A stretch of DNA of 64,000 bases, taken from Marivita sp. GX14005. Lineage in GTDB: Bacteria; Pseudomonadota; Alphaproteobacteria; Rhodobacterales; Rhodobacteraceae. Shown here piece after piece: positions 45,600 to 54,896 of the stretch. Both the position numbers and the translations under genes were made by a program. The first letter of the stretch is position 1; every line of letters starts with the position of its first letter. The stretch covers positions 806,001 through 870,000 of the forward strand of contig NZ_JAMCCQ010000001.1 of NCBI RefSeq assembly GCF_023370775.1. Direction: 5' to 3'. The notes beneath the pieces were generated by a model. The model was not told the DNA's origin. It searched no databases and saw nothing but the letters and a program-made list of their open reading frames with translations.

Positions 45600-46283
45600 T
45601 CACCGGATCAAATCCGAAAACCACCGCTTGAGCGCGTTTTTCTGGGGTCTCAGGATGGGCAAATGCAGGATACGCGGCTTGGGCTGGTCGGAATAGATCA
45701 GCTCGGACGCCTCGAACACACGCTTGTTGAATTGCGGCGGCAAGACATAGAAGCGCAGATCGGCATCCCACAAAAGCTCGCGGAACGTCACCTGATCGAC
45801 CCGGAACCCTGCCTCCTCGAACGCGGCGCCCCAGCTTTTGAAGAACGCGTGCGTCTTCGCATTCTTTCGGTAGAGCAGGACGCCCGTATTGATCTCGGGA
45901 AACGTCTCCGGCAATTCCTTGCGCCACACCTTCAGGTGCCGTGGCCGGTGCCACAACACCACATGCGCGCCGCACAGGTCGAAATTCTGCAACAGATCGA
46001 AAAGCGAGGACAAATCGGCCCGAATGATCGTGTCATTGTCCAGAAACAGCGTTTCGTCAAAAGGGCTGTCCTGCAGAACGGCCGTCTTGGGACGTTTCAA
46101 CCCATCGGGAATAACGAAGGCCTGATCGAAGCCCGTTGTGTCGTCCTCCGCCGCGCACCAGATCGCGCAGGGCAGATCCGGGTTGTGCTTTTTCACCGAC
46201 GCCGCCGACCGCCGCGCAACATCGACATGCGTCTTGCCCCAGGCCACGTAAACCACCCCGCGCCGCGCTTGATCTTTTGTCAT
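45600..46283 (-). CDS. Putative glycosyltransferase of GT-A fold
   Basis: The 227-residue product has features of a small GT-A nucleotide-sugar transferase: VVYVAWGKTHVDVARRSAASVKKHNPDLPCAIW near the N terminus, a DETLFLDNDTIIRADLSSLFDLL segment with a DxD-like DND, and PEINTGVLLYRKN downstream, as in GT8-like or related families. It has no membrane helix. The ATG at 46283 follows AGAGGGTG; a GTG at 46289 is possible. Donor and acceptor are unknown. It is divergent from the phosphopantetheinyl transferase gene, with 53 bases between the starts. Confidence 0.65.
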   Translation of the reverse strand: MTKDQARRGVVYVAWGKTHVDVARRSAASVKKHNPDLPCAIWCAAEDDTTGFDQAFVIPDGLKRPKTAVLQDSPFDETLFLDNDTIIRADLSSLFDLLQNFDLCGAHVVLWHRPRHLKVWRKELPETFPEINTGVLLYRKNAKTHAFFKSWGAAFEEAGFRVDQVTFRELLWDADLRFYVLPPQFNKRVFEASELIYSDQPKPRILHLPILRPQKNALKRWFSDLIR

Positions 46284-46336
46284 CGTCACCCTCTGCCGCT
46301 TGACGCGTCACCGCGCGTCGTGTCTGCACTATCAGC

Positions 46337-47065
46337 ATGTTGCGCGCGATACAGCCAGAGCATTGCGATTTTCTGACCGGCCTTGCGATCCGGCCCCTGG
46401 AGGAAACCGGCCTCCTTTTGACCGCGCGATATCACCCCGATCGCTTCACGCCCGAGCTTTTTCATACCAACGGCATGCCCCTTCCGCTGCATATCGCAAG
46501 ATCGGTCCCGAAGCGGCAGGCGGAGTTCCTTGCCGGGCGGCTTCTCGTGCGGCACGGACAAGAGGCGCTGAACCTCGCGCCGGACACCATCGGCACCGCC
46601 GACACCCGCGCGCCTATCTGGCCGAAGGGCAGCAGTGGCTCGATCACCCATGCGCGCGGGCGCTGCGGCGTGCTGATCTCCACCGACACGGGATCGAGCT
46701 ACGGAATAGACACTGAACAGATTGCCCAAGGCGACAGCCTGAAGGCGATCCTGTCACAAACCCTGTCTGATCACGATAAGGCGCTGCTTTCGAAAACCGA
46801 AACCGCCCGCGATGCGACATTGGTCTTCTCCGCAAAGGAAACCCTGTTCAAGGCGCTTCACCCCCTTATCGGTCGTTTCTTCGGCTTCGACGCTGCAGAA
46901 CTGGCCGAACCGCCGGGTAAAAATACCCTTCGTCTTCGCCTGACGGCAGATTTGTCCAATACTTTTTCCAAGAACCAACCCTTCCTGATTCATCACGAGA
47001 CAACTGACAGTCATATCCTGACATGGCTTTCCGTTTCTATTTCCCAAACCCTTCCAGTGACTTAA
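46337..47065 (+). CDS. 4'-phosphopantetheinyl transferase (EntD/Sfp-like)
   Basis: The enzyme moves the phosphopantetheine arm from CoA to carrier-protein domains. The 242-residue product has SVPKRQAEFLAGRLLVRHG near residue 58, PIWPKGSSGSITHARGRCG near 95, the metal-binding YGIDTE (about 122-127) and FSAKETLFKALHP near residue 164, matching the EntD family. Peptide- or polyketide-synthase targets are not in the window. It lies 54 bases before dnaE2, with a LexA box between them. Confidence 0.88.
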   Translation: MLRAIQPEHCDFLTGLAIRPLEETGLLLTARYHPDRFTPELFHTNGMPLPLHIARSVPKRQAEFLAGRLLVRHGQEALNLAPDTIGTADTRAPIWPKGSSGSITHARGRCGVLISTDTGSSYGIDTEQIAQGDSLKAILSQTLSDHDKALLSKTETARDATLVFSAKETLFKALHPLIGRFFGFDAAELAEPPGKNTLRLRLTADLSNTFSKNQPFLIHHETTDSHILTWLSVSISQTLPVT

Positions 47066-47092
47066 CAGGGAAAAATCGAATCACTAGAATTC

Positions 47093-47107
47093 GAACAAAA
47101 TAAGAAC
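47093..47107 (+). promoter_or_regulatory. LexA box (SOS operator) upstream of dnaE2
   Basis: GAAC-AAAATAA-GAAC is an exact match to the direct-repeat LexA recognition sequence described for Rhodobacter and other alphaproteobacteria (GAAC-N7-GAAC, or GTTC-N7-GTTC on the other strand). It ends 12 bases before the dnaE2 start, so LexA binding would block the transcript. Only this one exact box was found in the 54-base spacer. Confidence 0.8.
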
Positions 47108-47119
47108 ATAAAAGAGGGC

Positions 47120-50011
47120 ATGTTCGCCGAGCTCTCGATCACGTCCAACTTCACCTTCCTCACCGGAGCGTCCCACCCCGAGGAATACATGGATCGTGCC
47201 GCCACGCTGGGCCTTTCTGCCATCGCCATTGCCGATACCAACACCGTCGCCGGCATCGTCCGCGCCTGGACCGAGGGGGAAACGATCCGGCGCCAGCTGC
47301 GCGAACGGGCCGGTCTGGAGGCGAGGAACGGCCCCATCGGCCCGCCAGCGCCGGATCATCTGAACCACCGGCGCGCGCATATCCTGACGGATGTGCCGCG
47401 GCTTGTTCCGGCAGCCAAACTGGCCCTGAGCGACGGGCTGAACCTCACCGCACTGGCCCGCACGCGGCAGGGATGGGCCACGCTTTGCCGCTTGCTCACC
47501 ACCGGTCGCCGCCGCGCTCCGAAGGGAAGCTGCCATCTGACGCTGGACGATCTGATGACAGGTGCGGACGGTCTCGAACTGCTCCTTCACCCTCCCGCCC
47601 CGACGATGCCGCGCGGCGCGGATGAATGGCTGACACAGGCCCGGCGCCTGACGCGCCGCTTTGCCGGGCAAATGCACCTGCTGATGGCTCCGCAATATGA
47701 CGGGCAGGACATGGCGCATTTCGACCGGACCGCCGAACTGGCCGACAGGCTGGACCTGCCCACCCTCGCCTCTGCTACCCCGATCATGCACCAGGGCCGC
47801 CGCCGCCGCATGGCCGATGTGCTCTGCGCCATTCGCCAAGGCTGCCGCGTCGATGAGCTTGGCACGCAGGCGCTGGCCAATGCCGAACAGCGACTGCGCA
47901 GCGAGACGGATATGCGCCGTCTGCTCGGCCCACACGCCCCCGCAATGGACCGCGCCGCGCAACTGGCCGAGCGGTGCACCTTCGATCTGGGCCAGCTGCG
48001 CTACGAATACCCCAGCGAGATCACCGGGCGCGAAACCGCAACCGAACGCCTTGCCCGGCTCGCCCATGAGGGGCTGAAATGGCGCTATCCTTACGGCGCT
48101 CCGGACAAGGTGAAACGGCTGCTGGCGCATGAACTGGATCTGATCGCCAGGCTGAAATACGAACCCTATTTCCTCACCGTGCGCGACATCGTCGCCTTCG
48201 CGCGCGAACGCGGCATCCTCTGCCAGGGGCGCGGCTCGGCGGCCAATTCGGTCGTTTGCTACTGCCTTGGCGTCACCTCCGTTTCGCCGGAAGTCGGCAC
48301 GATGGTCTTCGAACGTTTCGTCTCCGAAGCCCGCGACGAGCCGCCCGACATCGACGTCGATTTCGAACATGAACGCCGCGAGGAGGTGATCCAGCACATC
48401 TATGACCGCTATGGCCGCCACCGCGCCGGGCTTTGCGCCACCGTGATTCACTACCGCGGCAAACGCGCCATTCGCGAGGTCGGCGCGGCGATGGGGCTGA
48501 GCCAGGACACCATCGGCGCGCTCTCCTCGCAGCTTTGGGGCTTCTTCTCCTCGAACGGGCTAGAGCGGCAACGGATGCAGGAAATCGGCCTCGACCCCGA
48601 CGATCACCGCCTGACGCAGACGATGGATCTCATCTTCGAGATCATCGGCTTTCCCCGGCATCTCTCACAACATGTCGGCGGCTTCATCATCACCGAAGGC
48701 CGGCTCGATGAACTGGTCCCCATCGAAAACGCCACGATGGAGAACCGCACCGTCATCTGCTGGGACAAGGACGATATCGACGCGCTCGGCATCCTCAAGG
48801 TCGATGTGCTGTCGCTCGGCATGCTTACCTGCATTCGCAAGGGTCTCGATCTGATCGCGCAGCATCACGGTGAGCGTCACAGCCTCGCCACGCTGCCCCC
48901 CGAGGATGCGGGCACCTATGACATGCTCTGCCGCGCTGACAGTATCGGCGTGTTCCAGGTCGAATCTCGCGCGCAGATGAACTTCCTGCCGCGCATGAAA
49001 CCGCGCTGCTTCTACGATCTGGTGATCGAGGTCGCCATCATCCGCCCCGGCCCGATCCAGGGCGACATGGTCCACCCCTATATCCGCCGCCGCAACGGCG
49101 AGGAGGAGGAGGTGAACTTCCCCTCCGACGAGTTGGGCGCGGTGCTGGGCAAGACGCTGGGCGTGCCGCTCTTTCAGGAACAGGCGATGCAGATCGCCAT
49201 CGTCGGTGCGGGCTTCACCCCCGAACAGGCCGACCGCCTGCGCCGGTCACTGGCGACGTTCAAGAAACACGGTAATGTCAGCGAATTCCGCACGCTCTTC
49301 ATGCGCGGGATGCGCAACAACGGCTATGACGAGGATTTCGCCGAACGCTGCTTTTCCCAGATCGAGGGCTTCGGCTCCTACGGCTTTCCCGAAAGCCACG
49401 CCGCCAGCTTCGCGCTGCTGGTCTATGCCTCCGCGTGGATCAAGCATCACCATCCGGGCATCTTCGCGTGCGCGCTCCTGAACTCGCAGCCGATGGGCTT
49501 TTACGCCCCCGCCCAGATCGTCCGCGATGCGCGTGAACATGGCGTGACCGTCCGCCCCATCTGCATCAACACAAGCTTCTGGGACAATGTGATGGAACCG
49601 GACGAGGAGGGCGGCCTCGCTCTGCGGCTCGGCTTTCGCCAGATCAAGGGCATCTCCGAGGAAGACGCCACCTGGATCGCCGCCGGACGCGGCAACGGCT
49701 ATCACAGCGTCCACGACCTCTGGCGCCGCGCGGGGCTCGATCCGGCCACCATCGCGCGACTGGCCGAAGCGGATGTATTCCAGGGCACCGCGATCAGCCG
49801 CCGCCAGGCGCTCTGGGATGCCAAGGCGCTGAGCGCGCGTAAGCCGCTGCCGCTTTTCGCAAATTCGCTGGAAGACGAGCTGATCGCCGAACCGGCCGCC
49901 TTGCTGCCGGACATGACCGAAGGCGAAGAAGTGGTCGAGGATTACGTCGCCATGCGCCTCACGCTCCGCCGCCACCCGGTCGCCCTGCTGCGCCACATCC
50001 TGACGCCCTGA
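47120..50011 (+). CDS. dnaE2: Error-prone DNA polymerase DnaE2 (ImuC), short C terminus
   Basis: DnaE2 carries out translesion synthesis in the SOS response of many alphaproteobacteria. The 963-residue product has the N-terminal PHP domain (FAELSITSNFTFLTGASHPEEYM), the DnaE polymerase core with RGSAANSVVCYCLGVTSV and the catalytic PDIDVDFEHERREEVIQHIY, and the QAMQIAIVGAGFTPEQAD region. It ends at HPVALLRHILTP, where DnaE2 proteins normally continue for roughly 100 residues into an OB-fold domain. The ATG at 47120 has AGAGGG upstream. No imuA or imuB genes are beside it. A dispersed element begins ten bases after the stop. Confidence 0.9.
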   Translation: MFAELSITSNFTFLTGASHPEEYMDRAATLGLSAIAIADTNTVAGIVRAWTEGETIRRQLRERAGLEARNGPIGPPAPDHLNHRRAHILTDVPRLVPAAKLALSDGLNLTALARTRQGWATLCRLLTTGRRRAPKGSCHLTLDDLMTGADGLELLLHPPAPTMPRGADEWLTQARRLTRRFAGQMHLLMAPQYDGQDMAHFDRTAELADRLDLPTLASATPIMHQGRRRRMADVLCAIRQGCRVDELGTQALANAEQRLRSETDMRRLLGPHAPAMDRAAQLAERCTFDLGQLRYEYPSEITGRETATERLARLAHEGLKWRYPYGAPDKVKRLLAHELDLIARLKYEPYFLTVRDIVAFARERGILCQGRGSAANSVVCYCLGVTSVSPEVGTMVFERFVSEARDEPPDIDVDFEHERREEVIQHIYDRYGRHRAGLCATVIHYRGKRAIREVGAAMGLSQDTIGALSSQLWGFFSSNGLERQRMQEIGLDPDDHRLTQTMDLIFEIIGFPRHLSQHVGGFIITEGRLDELVPIENATMENRTVICWDKDDIDALGILKVDVLSLGMLTCIRKGLDLIAQHHGERHSLATLPPEDAGTYDMLCRADSIGVFQVESRAQMNFLPRMKPRCFYDLVIEVAIIRPGPIQGDMVHPYIRRRNGEEEEVNFPSDELGAVLGKTLGVPLFQEQAMQIAIVGAGFTPEQADRLRRSLATFKKHGNVSEFRTLFMRGMRNNGYDEDFAERCFSQIEGFGSYGFPESHAASFALLVYASAWIKHHHPGIFACALLNSQPMGFYAPAQIVRDAREHGVTVRPICINTSFWDNVMEPDEEGGLALRLGFRQIKGISEEDATWIAAGRGNGYHSVHDLWRRAGLDPATIARLAEADVFQGTAISRRQALWDAKALSARKPLPLFANSLEDELIAEPAALLPDMTEGEEVVEDYVAMRLTLRRHPVALLRHILTP

Positions 50012-50020
50012 ACCGGGTCT

Positions 50021-50041
50021 TTCTTCTCTTTCCAAATACTC
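50021..50041 (-). repeat. Dispersed intergenic element, copy D (tail only)
   Basis: This segment is identical over 21 bases to copy C at 44497-44517, although the flanking DNA differs. It begins ten bases after the early stop of dnaE2, within the spacer to aspC. On the minus strand it reads GAGTATTTGG then AAAGAGAAGAA, but no gene start follows it on that strand. Confidence 0.6.
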
Positions 50042-50100
50042 GAAAGCAGCGCCGGCCACCCGGAACGCCGCATCCCAAACGCGCTGCGTGTCACAAGATC

Positions 50101-50120
50101 AGGGGGCCGAACGGCCCCCT
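50101..50120. terminator. GC hairpin between convergent dnaE2 and aspC
   Basis: AGGGGGCC and GGCCCCCT form a perfect 8-bp stem with a GAAC loop, six bases from the aspC stop. Only short T runs flank it on either strand, so it is a probable but imperfect terminator that could serve both convergent genes. Confidence 0.5.
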
Positions 50121-50125
50121 TTGCT

Positions 50126-51310
50126 TCAGATGCCGACGTCGATGATCGCCTTCGCGAGGATCGGCACGGACTTTTCGTTCAGCCCCGCGATATTGAGCCG
50201 GGAATCGCCCACGAGATAAACCCCATGCGCATCGCGCAATTGATCCACCTGCTCCGGCGTCGCGCCAAGGCGCGAGAACATGCCCCGATGCTGCGCGATG
50301 AACCCGAACCGGTCCGATCCAGACAGCCTTTGCAACTCCGCTGCCAGTTGTTCGCGAAGCGCGAGCATGCCGGTGCGCATCTTTTCCAGCTCAGCCCGCC
50401 AATCGGCGCGCAGCGCGTCATCGGTCAGAACCGTCGTCACCAGCCGCGCGCCGTGATCGGGAGGGAAGGAATAGAGCTGCCGATTGAGATAGGCCAGCGT
50501 CCCCTGGTTAAGCTTCTGCGCAGACGCCTTTTGCGACACCGCCATCACAACGCCCGTTCTCTCGCGATAGATCCCGAGATTCTTGGAACAGCTTGCGGCA
50601 ATGATCGTCTCCGGCACCGAAGAGGCGATCAGACGTGTCGGTTCGGCATCCTTGTCCAGCCCGTCACCGAAGCCCTGATAGGCGATATCCACCATCGGAA
50701 CAGCGCCGGTCTCCAACAGCAGATCGACAATCGCCTGCCACTCGGTCATGTTCGGATTGGCGCCCGTCGGATTGTGGCAGCAGCCGTGTACCAGCACCAC
50801 GTCGCCCTTTTTGGCCTGCGCCAGATCCTCCATCATACCGTCGAAATCCACGCCCCGGCTCTCGTCGTCGAAGTAGCGATAGGGCACGGCCGCGATACCC
50901 ATATGCTTGAGGATCGACAAATGGTTCGGCCATGTCGGATCGCTGACGAATACCCGCACATCGGGATTGGCCATGCGCGCCAGTTCGAAAGCCTGCCGGA
51001 TCGCGCCGGTGCCGCCCGGCGTCGCCGCTGCCGCCACAGTGTCACGCGGGACCGCATCGCCCAGCACCAGCCCGATCATCGCATCGAGAAAGGCCGGCTC
51101 CCCGGCCAGCTTGGTATAGGATTTGGTGGTTTCCGTCTCCCAGAGCCGCTTCTCCGCGTCCTTTACGGCACGCATGATCGGCGTCTTGCCATCCGCGTCC
51201 TTGTAGACACCGACCCCCAGATCGATTTTCGTCTCACGCGGATCGTCGAGGTAGGTCTGGACGAGGGCCAGGATCTTATCGGCGGGTTGCTCTTTCAGGG
51301 TCTCAAACAT
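50126..51310 (-). CDS. Aromatic/aspartate aminotransferase (class I)
   Basis: The 394-residue pyridoxal-phosphate enzyme moves amino groups between aspartate, aromatic amino acids and 2-oxoglutarate. It has LGVGVYKDADGKTPI near residue 35, CCHNPTGANP near 180, DIAYQGFGDGL near 210 and the cofactor lysine in SCSKNLGIYRERTG near residue 243, typical of the TyrB/AspC group. The ATG at 51310 lies seven bases after TGGAG, while the ATG at 51316 touches that site. It overlaps the end of sseA by eight bases. Aspartate versus tyrosine preference cannot be settled by eye. Confidence 0.92.
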   Translation of the reverse strand: MFETLKEQPADKILALVQTYLDDPRETKIDLGVGVYKDADGKTPIMRAVKDAEKRLWETETTKSYTKLAGEPAFLDAMIGLVLGDAVPRDTVAAAATPGGTGAIRQAFELARMANPDVRVFVSDPTWPNHLSILKHMGIAAVPYRYFDDESRGVDFDGMMEDLAQAKKGDVVLVHGCCHNPTGANPNMTEWQAIVDLLLETGAVPMVDIAYQGFGDGLDKDAEPTRLIASSVPETIIAASCSKNLGIYRERTGVVMAVSQKASAQKLNQGTLAYLNRQLYSFPPDHGARLVTTVLTDDALRADWRAELEKMRTGMLALREQLAAELQRLSGSDRFGFIAQHRGMFSRLGATPEQVDQLRDAHGVYLVGDSRLNIAGLNEKSVPILAKAIIDVGI

Positions 51311-52166
51311 CGGCATCTCCAGTGGCTATGGGCAGGGTGGGGAACATTCCCCATTCCGTCCAGGAGCCGTCGTAAAGGGAATGGTCGTCCTTGCCCATAC
51401 GCGCCAGGGCAAGCGACAGGATCGCGGCGGTGACGCCCGATCCGCAAGTGGTGATCGCCGGCCGGGACAGGTCCACCCCGGCCGCTTCGAAGATAGCGCG
51501 CGTTTCTTCGGGCGCTTTCAGGGTATGATCGTCATTCAACAGACTGGCATAATGCACGTTCCTCGACCCCGGAATATGTCCGGCGCGCAATCCCTCGCGC
51601 GGCTCGGGATCCTCGCCCCGGAACCGGCCGGGGGAACGCGCGTCGATGATCTCGTGATCGCGCAGCTTTGCCGCGGCCGACACTTGCGTCACGTCGCGCA
51701 CCAGATGGGCCTGCCGGCGCACCGTCATGTGACGGTCGCGCACGATCGGCGGCATGTCCTCGATCTCGCGTCCTTCGGCAACCCATTTGGGAAAACCACC
51801 ATCCAGAACGGCGACATCCCTGTGCCCCATCAGCTTGAACATCCACCACACGCGCGCGGCGGAGAACAGCCCCGCGCCGTCATAGACGACGATCTGATGT
51901 CCATCGCCCACACCCATCGCGCGCATCCGCGACATGAACTTCTCGACCGGCGGCACCATATGCGGCAGATCCGACCGGCTATCGGCGATATCGTCGATAT
52001 CGAAGAACCGCGCGCCGGGAATGTGGCCGGCCTCGTATTCGGCCTTCGCATTGCGCCCGGTATCGGGCATGTGCCACGATCCATCCAGAATACGCAAATC
52101 CGGGTCGCGCATATGCGCGGCCAGCCATTGTGTCGATACAAGGGTCTTGGGGTCGTCCTGGGCCAT
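51303..52166 (-). CDS. sseA: 3-mercaptopyruvate sulfurtransferase SseA
   Basis: The enzyme moves sulfur from 3-mercaptopyruvate to an acceptor. The 287-residue product has two rhodanese domains: YEAGHIPGARFFDIDDIAD in the first and HEIIDARSPGRFRGEDPEPREGLRAGHIPGSRNVHY in the second, with the catalytic cysteine in TCGSGVTAA near residue 238. That loop (CGSGVT) is the mercaptopyruvate type rather than thiosulfate type. The ATG at 52166 follows GCGAGG. It overlaps the aminotransferase gene by eight bases; transamination of cysteine could supply its substrate, which is inferred. Confidence 0.92.
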   Translation of the reverse strand: MAQDDPKTLVSTQWLAAHMRDPDLRILDGSWHMPDTGRNAKAEYEAGHIPGARFFDIDDIADSRSDLPHMVPPVEKFMSRMRAMGVGDGHQIVVYDGAGLFSAARVWWMFKLMGHRDVAVLDGGFPKWVAEGREIEDMPPIVRDRHMTVRRQAHLVRDVTQVSAAAKLRDHEIIDARSPGRFRGEDPEPREGLRAGHIPGSRNVHYASLLNDDHTLKAPEETRAIFEAAGVDLSRPAITTCGSGVTAAILSLALARMGKDDHSLYDGSWTEWGMFPTLPIATGDADV

Positions 52167-52275
52167 GATCCTCGCCGCATCTGCTTCGGGTTGACCCTGC
52201 ATAGAACCCGTGCCGGCCACACGCAAGGATGCGTCCCCGCATCCTGGGCTTTCCGTCAACGGAAAGCCGCTCCGT

Positions 52276-52749
52276 TCAACCGGCGTTCTTCAGCAGACGC
52301 TGCTTCTGACGGCTCCAGTCGCGCTTGGCAGAGGTTTCGCGTTTGTCGTGGTGCTTCTTGCCCTTGGCGATCCCGATCTTCATCTTCGCGATGCCCTTGT
52401 GGTTGAAATACAGCACCAGCGGAACCAGCGTCATGCCCTTGCGCTGCGTCTCGTTCCAAAGCCGCGACAATTCCTTGCGCGACACCAGCAGCTTGCGGCG
52501 CCGCCGCTCCTCGTGCTTGAACATCGCCTTCTCATAGGGCGCGATATAGGAATTGACGAGCCAAAGCTCGCCATCCTCGACCGCGGCATAGCTTTCGGCG
52601 ATGTTGGCGCTTTTCTCACGCAGCGCCTTGACCTCGGATCCCTGCAGCACGATTCCGACTTCGAGATCGTCCTCGATCGCATAATCGAACCGGGCACGCC
52701 GGTTCTCGGCGATCACCTTGTAGTTCGGATTGTCCTTCGGCTTTGCCAT
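52276..52749 (-). CDS. smpB: SsrA-binding protein SmpB
   Basis: SmpB binds tmRNA and guides it to stalled ribosomes in trans-translation. The 157-residue product shows [45 protein letters not shown] near the N terminus, the [24 protein letters not shown] segment and the basic C-terminal tail [16 protein letters not shown]. The ATG at 52749 has AAGGAGA upstream. The tmRNA gene (ssrA) was not found in the window. It lies upstream of sseA with 109 bases between them. Confidence 0.96.
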   Translation of the reverse strand: MAKPKDNPNYKVIAENRRARFDYAIEDDLEVGIVLQGSEVKALREKSANIAESYAAVEDGELWLVNSYIAPYEKAMFKHEERRRRKLLVSRKELSRLWNETQRKGMTLVPLVLYFNHKGIAKMKIGIAKGKKHHDKRETSAKRDWSRQKQRLLKNAG

Positions 52750-52827
52750 TGCTGCGGTCTCCTTCGCGAAGGCGACTGATATAGGAATCGAGTGGCGTTT
52801 TGAAACCGGTTTTCGGCGGGCGAACGC

Positions 52828-52851
52828 AAAAGGCGGGCCGCAAGGCCCGCC
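52828..52851 (-). terminator. Intrinsic terminator of the sodium:alanine symporter gene
   Basis: GGCGGGCC and GGCCCGCC (52832-52839 and 52844-52851, loop GCAA) form a perfect stem followed on the minus strand by TTTTGCG. It lies 26 bases after the symporter stop and ends that transcript before smpB. Confidence 0.75.
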
Positions 52852-52877
52852 GTCACTCGTTACACCACTACCCCGCC

Positions 52878-54422
52878 CTAGACGAACTTGCGAATTTCCC
52901 CCGATTTCAAGCGCGACCAATAGCTGTTGAGCTCGCGCTTCACCACGGGCATGAGCACATAGAGCCCGATGATGTTGACCACCGCCATTGCGAAGATCGC
53001 CGCATCAGAGAAGTCGATGACCGGGCCGAGGCTCGCGGCTGCGCCGATGATGACAAAGAGACAGAAGATCGACTTGAAGATCAGCTCCTGCGCCTTTCCC
53101 TCGCCCAGCAAATAGGTCCAGGCTTTAAGCCCATAATAGGACCACGACAGCATCGTCGAAAATGCGAACAGAACCACCGCGATCGCCAGCACATACTGGA
53201 ACCCGCCGAAGGAGGCCGAGAAGGCCGCTGAAGTCAGCGCAACGCCCGAAACGTCGCCCACTGTCTGAATGGCCGTTCCCGCTTCGTTAAGCACGTAATT
53301 GCCTGTCGCCGGATCGGAAATCAGCTGACCGGTGATTGTGATGACCAGCGCTGTCATCGTGCAGACGATCACCGTGTCGATCAGCGGCTCGAGCAGCGAC
53401 ACGAACCCTTCGGTGATCGGCTCCGACGTGCGAACGGCCGAATGGGCGATCGCGGCCGATCCGACGCCCGCCTCGTTCGAGAACGCCGCCCGGCGGAACC
53501 CCTGGATCAGCGCGCCGACAAAGCCGCCGGCGACGCCGAGCCCGGTGAACGCGCCTGCGAAGATTTGCCCGAACGCCCAGCCGATGCGGTCGAAATTCAT
53601 CAACAGGATGATCAGCGCCGTTCCGACATAGAGAATACCCATGAATGGCACGATCTTTTCCGTGACCCGAGCGATGGATTTCACGCCGCCCACGATCACG
53701 ATAAAGACGATGAAGGCGAAGATAACTCCGGTGATCCATCCCGGATACGGCCCGAACACATTTGTAAGCTGCGCATGGGCTTGATTGGCCTGGAACATGT
53801 TGCCGCCGCCAAGAGAGCCAAGAATACAGAAGATCGCGAACATCACGGCGAGGATCTTGCCCCCCGGTTTGCCGACCTCCGCAAATCCCTTGGTCAGGTA
53901 ATACATCGGTCCGCCCGATACCTTGCCGTTCGGATACTCGTTCCGATATTTGACCCCAAGCGTGCATTCGGTGAACTTGGTCGCCATGCCCAGAAGCCCG
54001 GCCAAGATCATCCAGAAGGTCGCGCCCGGCCCGCCGATGCCGACAGCAACCGCAACGCCGGCGATATTGCCGAGCCCGACCGTTCCGGACAGCGCCGTCG
54101 CAAGCGCCTGGAAATGGCTGACTTCGCCGGCATCGTTCGGATCGGAGTAATCCCCCTTCACCAGCGAGATGGCATGACCGAAGGCGCGAAACTGGATGAG
54201 ACCGAAATAAACCGTGAAGACAACGGCGGCGACAACCAGCCAACCGACGATCCATGGAAAGGACGTGCCAGGAAAATTGCTGAAAATCAGGGTGACGAAC
54301 CAGCCGGTCGAACTGGCGAATGCGTTGTTGATCGTTTCATCGAAGGATTGCGCAGAAGCCGATGCCGCCGCGAAAAAACCAAAGCCCACGGCAAGAGCCG
54401 CGGAAGAAAAAATACGTTTCAT
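52878..54422 (-). CDS. Sodium:alanine symporter (AGCS family)
   Basis: The 514-residue inner-membrane protein takes up alanine or glycine with sodium. It has an N-terminal signal-like segment (residues 1-24), then about eleven helices, and family segments [21 protein letters not shown] near residue 100, [15 protein letters not shown] and [23 protein letters not shown]. The ATG at 54422 follows GAGGAA. The usp gene upstream ends 20 bases before it. The exact substrate (alanine, glycine) is a family inference. A terminator follows. Confidence 0.9.
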   Translation of the reverse strand: MKRIFSSAALAVGFGFFAAASASAQSFDETINNAFASSTGWFVTLIFSNFPGTSFPWIVGWLVVAAVVFTVYFGLIQFRAFGHAISLVKGDYSDPNDAGEVSHFQALATALSGTVGLGNIAGVAVAVGIGGPGATFWMILAGLLGMATKFTECTLGVKYRNEYPNGKVSGGPMYYLTKGFAEVGKPGGKILAVMFAIFCILGSLGGGNMFQANQAHAQLTNVFGPYPGWITGVIFAFIVFIVIVGGVKSIARVTEKIVPFMGILYVGTALIILLMNFDRIGWAFGQIFAGAFTGLGVAGGFVGALIQGFRRAAFSNEAGVGSAAIAHSAVRTSEPITEGFVSLLEPLIDTVIVCTMTALVITITGQLISDPATGNYVLNEAGTAIQTVGDVSGVALTSAAFSASFGGFQYVLAIAVVLFAFSTMLSWSYYGLKAWTYLLGEGKAQELIFKSIFCLFVIIGAAASLGPVIDFSDAAIFAMAVVNIIGLYVLMPVVKRELNSYWSRLKSGEIRKFV

Positions 54423-54442
54423 AATGGGAAATTCCTCTGCGC

Positions 54443-54877
54443 TCATGGGACGATGGTGCAGGGCACCGGCGCCATCTGGACGAGCGAGCCGGCCACCGAT
54501 CCGAAGACCCGCGAACTCAACCCGCCGCTGCCATCGCGCCCGACGACCATTTGCGTCGCGCCCTGTTTCTTGGCGATATCGCAAAGCGTCTTGGCGACAT
54601 GGCCATATCTGATCATCGTTTCGACAGGCACACCCGCCGCCGCGATCGTCTGCTTGAGCGGCGCCATGAGCGCCGTTTCGGCCCGTTCGATCTCTTCCTT
54701 GCGCCGTCCATGCCGCTCTTCGAGCTCCTGCGGCGTCAGGAACGAGTAGGCTGACCATTCCAGCACATGAACGACGAGCACCGCGCCGCTTTGCGCGGTG
54801 GCTTGCCGCACGGCGAAATCGATTGCCCGCTTGGCCACGTCACTGCCGTCATAACCGACGACGATCACTTCAGTCAT
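54443..54877 (-). CDS. Universal stress protein (UspA family)
   Basis: The 144-residue product has the UspA fold: EVIVVGYDGSDVAKRAIDFAV at the N terminus and the nucleotide-binding end MVVGRDGSGGLSSRVFGSVAGSLVQMAPVPCTIVP, which keeps G-x2-G-x9-G-S spacing. ATP binding is therefore expected. It begins after AGGGGAG and ends 20 bases before the alanine symporter, suggesting a regulatory or accessory link to transport. A short dyad lies in its leader at 54897-54913. Confidence 0.9.
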   Translation of the reverse strand: MTEVIVVGYDGSDVAKRAIDFAVRQATAQSGAVLVVHVLEWSAYSFLTPQELEERHGRRKEEIERAETALMAPLKQTIAAAGVPVETMIRYGHVAKTLCDIAKKQGATQMVVGRDGSGGLSSRVFGSVAGSLVQMAPVPCTIVP

Positions 54878-54896
54878 CTTGCTCCCCTTCGGTATC

